From contig OV277866.1 in assembly GCA_922989275.2 (NCBI GenBank), positions 80,512,328-80,576,327 of the forward strand: 64,000 nt of DNA. Reading direction: 5' to 3'. The DNA is from Gari tellinella. Taxonomy: Eukaryota > Mollusca > Bivalvia > Cardiida > Psammobiidae. Position 1 is the stretch's first letter. Every line of letters starts with the position of its first letter. The notes beneath the pieces were generated by a model. The model had not been told where the DNA came from. It ran no database searches and was given only the letters and a program-made list of their open reading frames with translations. This document shows, piece after piece, positions 47,352 through 57,717 of this stretch. The position numbers were made by a program, and so were the translations under genes.

Positions 47352-47589
47352 TACAGTGGAAAGGACGTTATTTAAACGCAAACGAAACGCATACGCAAAG
47401 CAATAAAATGTACAAAATCCACATTTGTTTAAAAAAAAAGTCTTTTTATTTCAATCCGAGTGGTGAACAGTCTGGAATTTAAACAGACGCCGGATTGTCC
47501 GTCGTCTGATCTGGCTCTAAATGGTAATGGGAAATCTCGTTTTAGCGTAAATTCGTCTATTAGGAAGGTATAGTGTCCTTTCTACTATA
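47352..47589 (+). mobile_element. Family A TIR element
   Basis: Left end TACAGTGGAAAGGACGTTATT, long arm AACGCAAACGAAACGCATAC, core AACAGTCTGGAATTTAAACA with CGTCGTCTGATCTGGCTCTAA (about 47,467-47,522), short arm TTTTAGCGTAAATTCGTCTA, right end TCCTTTCTACTATA. Confidence 0.7.
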
Positions 47590-47778
47590 TGTGTGCATGT
47601 GAATGTCTTACTAACATGGATTTTTGTGGAGACGACGCATGTACATGTATCAGTTAATTGCTAGTTTGACTCTACATGTTTTATTATGTAAAAATGCTGT
47701 TCTTACGGCGTATTCTGAGTTAACTTTAGCCTGCTTAAGCGACCATAAATTGATAATAAATAATACCCTTTTTATTGA

Positions 47779-48010
47779 ATAGAACAGAACAGAACAGATG
47801 ATTTGTTTGACTTAAGCATACAAGCTCATCATCATAACATATAAACATAATAACATAAAACTGATGGTACTAAAATTATGAGATACAAGGCATGTTTAAC
47901 AGAAATATCCACATGGACCATGTATCCCGAGAGTGCTCATCATTAGCTCAGGGCTTCTTATAGTTGACTAGAAAAATCCTGAGACTTTGAATTTTATCAT
48001 TGTTTTATAG
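47779..48010 (-). mobile_element. Possible LINE 3' end, minus strand
   Basis: On the minus strand a TCTGTTCTGTTCTGTTCTAT tail ends the segment, resembling short-repeat LINE tails, with TATGTTTATATGTTATGATG upstream. No coding part was recognised. Confidence 0.35.
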
Positions 48011-48014
48011 TTCA

Positions 48015-49160
48015 TATTTATGAATGTTTAAAATTGAACAACACTCGCGAGTGGAGGAATGAAAATAGACGTCAAAATGCGTTTTCATGCTTTATAGGAC
48101 ATACGTGCCCAAATGAAATTTCCATACGATCTCTATGAAAATTTCTCCATAGGTTATTCAAACTTATCTCAGTACCATGGTAAAAGAAAAACATAGGTTA
48201 TAATGTTCTTTTTGTGTTTGGATATTTGAAGTGTATAGTGTAGACTTCTCGGCAAAGAGTGGACATGCATTATTTTGGCTTTCTTAAATAATGTAAAGTA
48301 AAAATTGGCACTAACAAACATTAAAACAGTTACAAAGTGATGCTTACTAAACGTATGATACAAAGTGTATAGTTTGTGGCCTGGAATATATGCATTTGTC
48401 TTAACCTTTAAGCAACCAAATGTCGCGAGAATTAATTTCTTGATCTTTTTTTCAAACTTTCGTAACTAAACACTAAGCTTTGCCCAAATTCCTACTCCTT
48501 AGCACATGTTTCTGCAATAGATTACCAATAGCAAAAAATGACATCAATCTTATAAATCGCTTACGTTGAGTCCGATACAAGTTTCTAATTGATCAGAGTT
48601 AAGCATCCTACTAAATTCTTACCAATAGAAAGCTTTAGAACGATCACTTACTATCAAACATTGTGTATGCATGGAATATCGTTTTTGAAGCATCTTCATC
48701 ATTGTAGATAAGGAACAGAGATCAAGCTACCAGTTTTTGCAATATTTTATGGCTTGCATGACTGGTAAACCTTCACTGATAAAATCAAATTAGTCGTAAA
48801 AATACACATTCCCGACACTTCTTACAGATGCCGATGATTTCTTTGATAAAAAAGTAAATTTCAATTATTTATAGGTATATACAGACCATTTAACAGCACA
48901 CCACCCAGCTTTACAGACATACATTGGTTTCAGTATGAAACAAAATTGACATAAATTACCAAATAAAGTTTTAATTATAGTACTTGTATCGTGTGATGTT
49001 GAAATATAAATAAGTACCATGAAGAACTCATATCAATGTTTACTAAACCTAAGTCAAAAACGCATAATATTTCAAAAGTAAAAACAGACAAAACTATAAG
49101 CAGACAATATTAAGAGAGTGACTGTAAAAGGTATTTCCGTCATAGTGACGGGTTACGGAA
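48015..49160. other. No gene or repeat recognised
   Basis: This is the longest stretch between 38 and 62 kb without a visible core palindrome. Confidence 0.35.
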
Positions 49161-49164
49161 AGGG

Positions 49165-49411
49165 TTACAGTAGAGAGGAATTTTTTTCTGTCCTGTTTAA
49201 ACAAAAACGAAACGCAAACGCATTGCAAAAAAGGTAGAAACAACATTTTGACAATTCTGAATATTCCTTTGAATCCGGACGGCAAGCAGTTTGGAGTCTT
49301 GTCAGAATCCGAATGACCCGGCGTCTGATCATGCTTCGGACTGTTTGCAATGGCAATAATAGTTGAGCGTAAACGCGTTTACTGGGGTAGAATAATATCT
49401 GCTCCACTTTA
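49165..49411 (+). mobile_element. Family A TIR element
   Basis: Ends TTACAGTAGAGAGGAA and ATATCTGCTCCACTTTA; long arm ACGAAACGCAAACGCATTGC; core AGCAGTTTGGAGTCTTGTCA and CCGGCGTCTGATCATGCTTC; short arm GAGCGTAAACGCGTTTACTG. Confidence 0.75.
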
Positions 49412-49607
49412 AATACAATTAAATTCTCAATCGTTCACTGAGAAGATTCTACAATTTCACAGACTGTCCCACATACCCTTACCACACCTCTGTTTAGACA
49501 ATCATCTCAAATAGCATTCCAAACCCTTAACACTCAAATACATCGTCTACTTCAAAACAGAGTTTTCATCTTTTAATTCCATTTTATACAGGTCTGAAAG
49601 CAGGAAA

Positions 49608-49682
49608 ACGTGTCAAACATTTTGTATCCAGATCGGATGCCGAAAAACACGACATCCGATCTTGATTCAAACTGTTTCCTAG
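49608..49682. repeat. Palindromic core with divergent centre
   Basis: GTGTCAAACATTTTGTATCC to GATCGGATGCCG and ACATCCGATCTTGATTCAAACTGTTT. The left flank (GAAAGCAGGAAAACGTGTC) looks B-like; no ends were found. Confidence 0.6.
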
Positions 49683-49684
49683 AT

Positions 49685-50250
49685 TCACCAAGCAGCGCTT
49701 CAAGTAAAGATTAAACAACACTTGATTTATGAGACTGTCTTAAGTGACGGAATGCGGTTTGCACGTGCGCGGTCAGTCTGGACAAGAAGTTCATCTAATT
49801 CCATGACCCAGCCGCTGATGGAAAAGGTATGTTGTAGCAATTCCGGGAACCCCAAATATTCGCACAGAAAGAACATAAAAATCACCAAGAATCACAAACT
49901 GTGAAATTAATGAGACTATTTTCCGGAGCGCGAAATTTTTAAGAGATCTTGGGCATTTTAAGTGAGAATGGCGAGCGTCCGATGGGCTTGGCTGTCATGA
50001 ACAAATGGAACATTGGTTTCTGTTACCATGGTAACAACCCCGGGCATAATGAAGAATAGAGGACAGCGGAAGTGATCGATAACGGGTCTACTCTAACTCT
50101 GATAGGTGTTTGTAATTCGGTGTTAAAGCTATCCCTTTGTCTTCTTCTAATATAGTCAGTCTGTAAATTGGCGTCTGTAATTTAGGGTACAGTATAACCT
50201 CTAAGAACCGACGTCCCGAAAACCAAACACAACTGTCAGTCTAACTACTC
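49685..50250. other. No gene recognised
   Basis: No supportable coding or repeat feature. Confidence 0.3.
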
Positions 50251-50255
50251 AGAGA

Positions 50256-50660
50256 TGGAGCAGACACTATTCTTCCCGTTTCAACGTAAACGAAACGCAA
50301 TCGCAATGCACATTAACAAAGACAATAACATATTTTTTTTGAAATTTCGAACAGTCTTTTTTGAATCCTTAATAAGGTTTACATTTACCTAATTCATAAC
50401 AAACAGTTCCGAGGACAAGTACTGATTTATGCATGGCAACAGTTCCGCCAGTTGCTATGAAACGAAACGCCAACGCAGTACACTAAAATATAGATAATAC
50501 CGGTTTTTCGAAAAATGTTTGCGATCTGTTTTAATTCGAGTGGCGAACAGTTTGGAGCCTGCTCAGACACCGGTTTTTCCTGTTAATCTATTTGCAATGG
50601 AAATAAGAACTTTGGCTGAACTTTTTTTTGACAGAATAGCGTCTTTTACACTGTAAATGG
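50256..50660 (+). mobile_element. Two decayed family A fragments
   Basis: A left end with long arm (GAGCAGACACTATTCTTCCC, GTAAACGAAACGCAATCGCA) at 50,256-50,360 is followed by a second arm AAACGAAACGCCAACGCAGT near 50,460, a half core GAACAGTTTGGAGCCTGCTC near 50,548, and a right end GCGTCTTTTACACTGTA near 50,657. Confidence 0.55.
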
Positions 50661-51104
50661 ATTTGTGAAACGAGTTATTCTGTCCAATGTTATAACCGAC
50701 GTTCACGTCAACTTCGTCTGAATGGCCACTGGACCTCTGTTAATCTGTAATTGATCCCATGAGGTCAGCTCAAATCATCCCCCTTAGATCATCCCACGTT
50801 ATCAACCTTATATCATCAGTCATCGGCTCGACGTTGTAAATGACCTTTTCAGTATCGCTCTGCTGTAAAACACAACTCATCCATCCATCCATACATCCAT
50901 CTCCACGACAATATTTTCTCGGTGTACACCAGGCTTCGGACGTCAAATATTTAACTGTATTATTACTGCCATTATAATGAACGTGTTATGTCCGATCGGC
51001 TAACTAAATTACAAGCTCGGTGAAATTAACAAGAATTTTATTCATGAAAATATTTCAGGAATCATGTCCCTCCTGTTTTTAGTCATGCATCTTCTAACCT
51101 ACGG

Positions 51105-51748
51105 TTAACCCTTGCATTACTGTGCCATAGGCGATTACACTTGACTTTGTAAACTGCTTGGATCCAGATGAGACGCCGCATAATACGGCGTCTGATCAGG
51201 TTCCTAACTGTTCGGCATTCTTATCGATATTTCATAAATCTACATGTAACAGAAACCATGTACAGGCGTCAATATGAAAGCAGATCTATTCTGGATCCAT
51301 ACTGTTTGCCATTCATCTTCATCGTTCGTCAGTTTCAAAACCTTAAATACTAATTTAAATCATGTTGGCCGACGATATATTTGAAGGTAACGACAATTCT
51401 GCATATTATGGGTTACGCCAGACGGTACACTTGGTATAAGTATACATGTAGAATACATGTACAGTGGAGAATACGTTATTCTTTCCCGTTTAAACGAAAC
51501 GAAGCGCAAAACACTTGTAACCGTAGAAAAGTGCAACTTTTTGACAATTCTTATAATTCATGTTTATCTTGGTGGCAAACAGTTTGGAGCCTGATCAGAT
51601 GCCGGGTTACCCGGTGTCTGATCTGGCTCCAAACTGTTTGCAATAGAAATAATTGTTTTAGCGTAAACGCGTTTATTGGGAAAGAATAACGTTTTCTCCA
51701 CTTTAGGTGAAAAAAGAGACGTATAAAACCTTGCAATGAAAGGGTTAA
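51105..51748 (+). mobile_element. Interrupted family B element
   Basis: The left end TTAACCCTTGCATTAC (51,105) and right end GCAATGAAAGGGTTAA (ending 51,748) are matching inverted repeats with TTAA. Inside are a full core (CTTGGATCCAGATGAGACGC with GCGTCTGATCAGGTTCC, about 51,157-51,212), a second half core near 51,290, and a complete family A element at 51,460-51,705. Confidence 0.65.
51460..51705 (+). mobile_element. Family A TIR element inside family B
   Basis: Ends TACAGTGGAGAATACGTTATT and AATAACGTTTTCTCCACTTTA. Long arm CGTTTAAACGAAACGAAGCG; core arms AACAGTTTGGAGCCTGATCA and TGATCTGGCTCCAAACTGTT centred on GCCGGGTTACCCGG; short arm TTTAGCGTAAACGCGTTTAT. It is one of the best preserved copies. 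Confidence 0.9.
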
Positions 51749-51800
51749 TAGTTACTGACTTTGAGTCGCTAAAATATCCTGTTGATACATGTATATAATT

Positions 51801-52070
51801 GACAAGACGTTATTCTTTTCCGTCTAAACGCAGACGAAAAGCAAATGCATTGTAGTAAATTCAAGAAATTGTCGCTTTGCAGACATTTCTAACGACTCAT
51901 TAAAAATCTGAATGGCAAATAGTTTGGATTCTGATCAGACATTACAGCAAGATCCAGACTGTTTGACACGCGTGTCGAAATTTTGTCTTGAATAGTGCCT
52001 TAAATCTGTCTGTGAAACGATATTTGACAACACTATTGAAGTATACGGCAATGTCTCGCTGAATGGGTAA
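51801..52070 (+). mobile_element. Family A/B chimera joined at the core
   Basis: The left half is family A: ACAAGACGTTATTCTTTTCC, CTAAACGCAGACGAAAAGCA, ending AATAGTTTGGATTCTGATCA. The right half is family B: CCAGACTGTTTGACACG, GTGAAACGATATTTGACAAC and an end TGAATGGGTAA. The switch falls in the core, whose GACGCCG centre is lost. Confidence 0.8.
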
Positions 52071-52419
52071 GAACCTCACGATAGATTGAACCATACATGG
52101 ATTCTTGAAAATGGCAATATATAACGTACATATTGTGTACTGTACATAAACATACTGGTTTGTTGGAGTGAATGAAATAAATAGGAAGTGCTAGTTATAC
52201 CAACCTTAACTAGCAAGACGTTTCCCCATAAGCTGATGGAAATCGCCGCTGAAACATGTTAATCAATGAATCAAAGGGAAACAAACATTATAATAAAATC
52301 TAAATGTACCTTTACACTGTTATTTCCCTTACATCAGTCCTTTGTTAAAGTCCTAAATATACGTGTGAGCCTGGGGTGGATAAACGTATAGGCAGATACA
52401 TGTATCGAGCGCAGGAGTG

Positions 52420-52545
52420 GAGAGAAACACACGCACAGAGAGGAACAGACAGAGACAGGCAAACAGACAGATACGCGGAGAGAAAGAAAGAGATTGAGGG
52501 AGAGAAGAGAGGAGAGAGAGAGAGGGGAGAGATGGGGAGAGGACT
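52420..52545. repeat. Purine-rich GA/CAGA microsatellite
   Basis: Imperfect GAGA, ACAGA and GGAGA runs. They create opposite-strand chance frames rich in Ser/Leu that are not genes. Confidence 0.85.
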
Positions 52546-52751
52546 CATTTCAAACTATATACGAAGAAAACACATTTGACCCATCTTCTCGTTTGATGTT
52601 TATTGTCTTCTTGTCCTGTTGTAATTAAATTAAAAAAATACACGGAATACACAGTTTACGGTCTAATAAGTTTGCGATCTTCTACTGCTTGTAATTACCT
52701 GTCACTACGTGATTTGACTACTGTACATTTTACTGCATCATTACTGAGTGG

Positions 52752-52975
52752 CCGCGTGACAGAGACGATAATAAGTATGTTATTGTTTTCCGTTGTATCT
52801 GAACTAAACGCAAACGCTGTGCAATAACATTTAGAAACTGACATTAAAAGACCTTTGAGCGGCCAAAAAAATGGAGTCTGGTCAGACGCCGGGTTATCAG
52901 GAGACTGATCTTATTTCAAAATGATTGCTATGGACGTCATTAACTCAGGACACATAAACGTTAAAGTCACGCAGA
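52752..52975 (+). mobile_element. Family A element, decayed
   Basis: AACTAAACGCAAACGCTGTG (long arm), then AATGGAGTCTGGTCAGACGCCGGGTTAT (quoted in parts) and GACTGATCTTATTTCAAAATGATTG; the right end is not recognisable. Confidence 0.5.
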
Positions 52976-53145
52976 TATCATTTTTATCTTCACTGACCAT
53001 TTAACCACCGTCTTTTTTAAGAAGACATATGCACGTAGTTCGTGTCATAATAATGAAGATATTCTATGTTGTACAGTTTAACTACTTTACTGTCTTATCC
53101 TGAAAACAGTTATTATTTGCTAACAATTTGAATCCTGATCAGACA

Positions 53146-55169
53146 ACACGACCGTCATCCCTATACAACGATATCGGAGGATACAACGGTAACAGAGGTA
53201 AACAAAGCCCACGCGAAAATGTAAGTTCCTCGGTGCTTTGCAACTTCTGCTCTGTAGAGACGCATTTTGAGACATGACACATAACGGAATCGATAAAAAG
53301 CATGTTATTCATGTTATGAAGAAGAATGGACGGAACAATTGTAGCTTCCTGCCAAATTTTGAGAAAATTCTCTCGAAAATTTAGGGTCATCTGATGAGAT
53401 AATTTGATCAAATAATATATAATTCATTAATGAGCGTAAAATCATCGTTGCTCTTCCAGTCTGTAGAGTAATTATTTTGCTTCAAACTCTTATATTTTGG
53501 TAGTAAACACTGAAGTAGGAACGAACATAGAGAAAGTTTAAGTGGGTGGTACATGTGTGCGTTGTTTTATGGATACTACGGTTTCCGAGTGAGGAAACTT
53601 CATGTTACAGAAATTTTAACGAAATGGGCACTATGATACCAGAGTTTCATCTTATATTTAAATTATGTTTTGTGGAATTTTACTCTTTTTACTAAGCATT
53701 GTAACTAACGTATCTATTTGAACAGTCCAATGTGACACTGGGGCAAATATATCAATTTAGTTAATTAGAAAGCGAGAGCCAAATTAATCCGACACGTTCT
53801 AAAAGTGACATGCTGTAGAAGTGAATGTAGAAACAGCTACGAAGATATTTTAGCGTAACGTTATGGCAAATGGAATACATTGGAATTATTTTTAACGAAA
53901 CAATTATTTTATAGGCCCTGGATTTGAGCAAGAGCATTAACGTTAACATGAGCGATGCACGACTCTGAGTTTGAATATTTTATGCAGAGGGTAGTAAAGT
54001 TTTAGTAGATTTCATTGCAAATATTTCACTCATAATGAAGAGATTTTTGCACAATTTAAACATGATCAGTCCCAGTCAAATACTTTATCCAGTAGATCTA
54101 GAGGTGAAGACCGAGGCGAGAACAAAATATCTCTGATCACAATATGCACAGCTTGGATCAGATATATGCACTCTTTATAAGTATACTGCTTGCAAAAGAC
54201 GTAACTTACTAGGGTTATGTATAAATATCATGTGTTGATAGTTCTTGTTTTGTCAATACAAATATATTTCATGTTTTGTTTGCCATTGTCCCATTTTTCA
54301 TGTACACTGTAGTGTGGAGGGATGATTTTAACGTTGTGAGAACTTGTGGTCCGATCCCATTTCCTTAGTATGCATACGGAAAAAATATGTTCAAACTATT
54401 AGATCTAGAAAACTGAAATGCAGGTATTTAAAATTTACACTCACACATACGGTTTTCAGGAGGACACAAGGCAATGAACAGAACCTTGTAATATACATGT
54501 AGGAGTATAACAAATGTATTTGCTTCAACAAGGGGGAAAACTATGTACCTTCCATGAACAAATTCCAGGTGTAAAATGTAACCAGGGTGATGAAAAACTG
54601 TTTCTAATAATTGTTGTTTAATCTTTTTTTCACAACGACGTTTTTTTTTTTTTAAAGTGTTCTGGAGAATTCTTCATTTCTGGTTCAATAAACTAGTATT
54701 TTTATGTGTTAAAAAGTGTTCTTTACTCTTGAAGCGCAGTCTCATTACGAGTGAGATGCTCGGTTATAGAAGTGTCTGTGATAATATCGCATCTGAATCT
54801 TTATACATTTGAATTTCTTAAAAAACTCTGATAAACCACAACTTTAACATGCGTTATCGTTAATCAACATATCAATCCTTTACTTAAATGGGTAACATTG
54901 AATATAAGTTTACTCGGACTATGTCATCAATATCCATTTGTTACTGATTTCCGAAAGAACTTTCTCAAAAAATGCGAGATAGCTATCGCTTTTCATGCAT
55001 TTCTCTCTTCACAGTATGAACATATATACCATTTATCGATCCAAACAGGTTTTATGTCTCAAAGTAAAAGTTGCAAAACACTGAGGAACGTACGTTTAGC
55101 GCGTGCGCTTTGTTTACCTCTGTTATCGCTGTATCCTCTGCTATCGTAGTATAGGGATGACGGCCGTGT
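53146..55169. mobile_element. 2-kb element with ~250-bp inverted ends
   Basis: The left terminus ACACGACCGTCATCCCTATA and right terminus TATAGGGATGACGGCCGTGT are inverted, and similarity continues for about 250 bp (53,146-53,400 against 54,910-55,169), including AACAGAGGTAAACAAAGC and its complement GCTTTGTTTACCTCTGTT. The ~1.5-kb interior has no long frame, so it is nonautonomous. On the left it abuts a half core (CAATTTGAATCCTGATCAGAC) and on the right a B-type end (AATTAAGGGGTTAA near 55,212). The superfamily is undetermined. Confidence 0.75.
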
Positions 55170-55364
55170 GCTAATGGTGTCACTCGATGACATCACGGAA
55201 ATTAAGGGGTTAATCGAGTGTTTCAAACAATGCACAGTTGGAAGACGTTAGTATGTCTCTTATCAGGCTCCAAACAGTTTGTCACTCAAATAAACAATCT
55301 ATACCCATATAACAATACAGATTTGTCAAAGCAAGGTCAGCCATCACGTTTTAACCTATTTTTG

Positions 55365-55382
55365 ATTGATTGATTGATTGAG
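55365..55382. repeat. (TTGA)n microsatellite
   Basis: Four to five TTGA units. Confidence 0.85.
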
Positions 55383-55482
55383 TAAGGTTTAACGGCACCG
55401 CGACACATGCAATGGTCATATAGCACCGAGTTTTACCATTTGCCTCATATCATGTTTCTAATTTGAATACTGATAGCAACTT

Positions 55483-55550
55483 GAAGCGGTTTGAAAGTAA
55501 AGCAGAATGCACCTTAAGACGAATTATACTCTACTTTCAGTCTTACCTAG
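55483..55550. repeat. Second-type palindrome, decayed
   Basis: GGTTTGAAAGTAAAGCAGAATG and TATACTCTACTTTCAGTC are inverted around CACCTTAAGACG, matching the palindrome in the TTAA-ended element at 39,617-39,869. Confidence 0.65.
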
Positions 55551-55599
55551 ATCGCCGGTTTACAAACGCCTTTATTGGGAAAAAAGGATTCCCCCGCTG

Positions 55600-55865
55600 C
55601 TTGTATACAAACGACAAAAGGTAATTCTCTCCCATTTAAAAATCGAAAGCAAAGGCAATTGATTAAAATGTTACAAAGGATAGCTACTCTGAAGATATTG
55701 ATAATCTATTTCATTCAGACCTGCAAACAGTAAGGAGCCTCATCATGTCGGGTTAAACTGGTGGTCAGGTCTAAGTCTAGTCAGATCCCAATTTATTTGC
55801 GATGGCGATAATTAATCCATCAAACACTCGATTCGTTTGGGAAATATAACGTATTCCCCAATGAA
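55600..55865 (+). mobile_element. Family A element, decayed
   Basis: TTCTCTCCCATTTAAAAATCGAAAG, half core CTGCAAACAGTAAGGAGCCTCATCA (in parts), and a short arm with TTTGGGAAATATAACGTATTCCCC. Confidence 0.45.
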
Positions 55866-56296
55866 CTTGTTTCTAAACTTACGTGTACGTAAATTGTGGG
55901 TTTACCACTCAATTAATACATCATTGCACTGTATAACATGTCGCTGAGTTGTTGTTTTTATGTCTTGGTTGTAAAACCACAGGACCCGACATAAACAAAG
56001 CGAGCTTTATCAGGCTACCATACAGCAACCCACAATACGACATTCAAAACACATCTCGTGATTTTGTTATAAGCAATAAAGAATTTATTATAATTCATAG
56101 CACATCGTTTACTATTCTGATATTCTTATATTTTGTTACAATTCTAAAATATGTAAGTATGTGTTGTAATACATGTAATACTTATGTTCCTCACTGTCAA
56201 CGTTGTAATAAATTTATCTATCTAACGCTTTGTCACATTCAATTTCTATCAAATAAAGATTCATGCATTTTTAAATTGAAGAACCCTAAGACGAAT

Positions 56297-56362
56297 GTCA
56301 ACAGTTTGGATTCAGATCAGACACCCTATATACGCGAAGCCTGAATTGATCAAACTGTTTCA
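56297..56362. repeat. Palindromic core
   Basis: GTCAACAGTTTGGATTCAGA to TTGATCAAACTGTTTCAG, with a degenerate centre. Confidence 0.6.
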
Positions 56363-56569
56363 GATATCAGTCCAGTTTTGATATTTGTTTTTCGAAAGGT
56401 TAAAGCAGGATGAAGGTTAGGCAGAAAAACCCTCATGTGTACCTGTATCTATTCAACTTTATACTGCTTTCACTAGTCATCTGCCTTATAAACCGAACAC
56501 GATATGTTTTGTTACAAATAGATAATATTATAGTGGAACTTTATTGTATGGTTTGCAAAAATGGTCAAG

Positions 56570-56820
56570 TACAGTGGAGAATACGTTATTCTTTCCCGTT
56601 TAAACGCAAACGAAACGCAAACGCAAAACACTAAAATGTAGAAAATGACATTTAAAAAAAAATCCTGATCTTTCATTTCTATCTGAGTGGCAAACAGTTT
56701 AGAGCCTGATCAGACGCATGGTAACCCGGCGTCTGATCAGGCTTTAAACTGTTTGCACTGGAAATAATAGTTTTAGCGTAAAAGCGTTTATTGTGAAAGA
56801 ATAACGTTTTATCCACTGTA
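56570..56820 (+). mobile_element. Family A TIR element (251 bp)
   Basis: Ends TACAGTGGAGAATACGTTATT and AATAACGTTTTATCCACTGTA; long arm TTTAAACGCAAACGAAACGC; core arms AACAGTTTAGAGCCTGATCA and CTGATCAGGCTTTAAACTGT (about 56,693-56,755); short arm TTTTAGCGTAAAAGCGTTTA. Confidence 0.85.
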
Positions 56821-57247
56821 AGAACGTAACTCAATTATAACTATGCCTGTACACCGCTCCCATTCCTTTTCTCAGAGTCTGCTAAGGATCTAAACTGTTT
56901 GGCATCGAAATTAAAGGTTTAACATTTGTTCTTAAAAAACACGGTATCAAGGATTTGAAAGGTTTAAAAAGATGATATGATTGGAGTGAATATTTACACA
57001 ACAACAATTTGAGTATACGATATGTTTTGCGTTTAATGACCATTTTCATGGTATAATTTAAACTTCAATAAGAGATTGGTACAGTTTTTGAATACATATT
57101 TCGATCCAGACGAGACGCAGAATAACGTTGTTTCTCTAACAAGTTGAATCAAATGACAGTGTAAAACGAGTTGCCAGGACCATAGCACACATTTTCTTTC
57201 TACTCCAGCACAGTTTAGACGATCTTATTTGTTTGTTACCTTGATCA

Positions 57248-57497
57248 TACAGCGGAGAACACGTGATTATTTACCAATAAACGCGTTTTTACTAAAATTA
57301 TTATTTCAAATGCAAACAGTTTGGAGCCGTATCAGACGCCGGGTAACCCGACATCTGATCAGGCTCCAAACTGTTTGACACTCAGATTAACATGCTAGTT
57401 ATAATTGTCAACATATCATCATGTTCAACATTTTAGTTTTTTGCGTTTGCGCTTCATTTGCCTTTAAACGGGAAAGAATAACGTCTTCTCCACTGTA
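57248..57497 (-). mobile_element. Family A TIR element upstream of the Cys-rich gene
   Basis: Ends TACAGCGGAGAACACGTGATT and AATAACGTCTTCTCCACTGTA; core AACAGTTTGGAGCCGTATCA to CTGATCAGGCTCCAAACTGT; long arm GCCTTTAAACGGGAAAGAAT on the right. It lies 220 bp upstream of the gene's start codon. Confidence 0.85.
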
Positions 57498-57638
57498 TAT
57501 TTTGCAACTAAGTGTTTTGTTTCTTAGAAATGCAACTGACGTTATTTGAAGCAGACCGCACGTATTGAAAGTAAATAGGATTGACCTCACCACATAATAA
57601 CTTTTCATTGGTTTAAATGCATTTCATTTCCTCGTTAA

Positions 57639-57644
57639 TATAAA
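57639..57644 (+). promoter_or_regulatory. Possible TATA box
   Basis: TATAAA lies 74 bp before the ATG of the Cys-rich gene, a position consistent with a short 5' UTR. No other core promoter element was tested. Confidence 0.35.
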
Positions 57645-57717
57645 CATAAATAGAACTTCGTTTTCCTTCACCAAATTAAAGCCAGAAGTCTTATAGAAGT
57701 ATTAACGAACATTAAAT

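Noticed and set aside
51551..51736. Short frames with VWSQIRHRVTRHLIRLQTVC-type sequence, also at 61,762-62,115 and elsewhere
   Set aside because: They are produced by the palindromic core read in one frame; the same phrase appears on both strands, as expected for a palindrome, not for a protein.
52345..52579. Opposite frames rich in Ser-Leu or Arg-Glu
   Set aside because: They come from a purine-rich simple repeat.
53139..53411. Minus-strand 90-codon frame resembling a plus-strand frame at 54,898-55,149
   Set aside because: The similarity is explained by the inverted ends of the 2-kb element.
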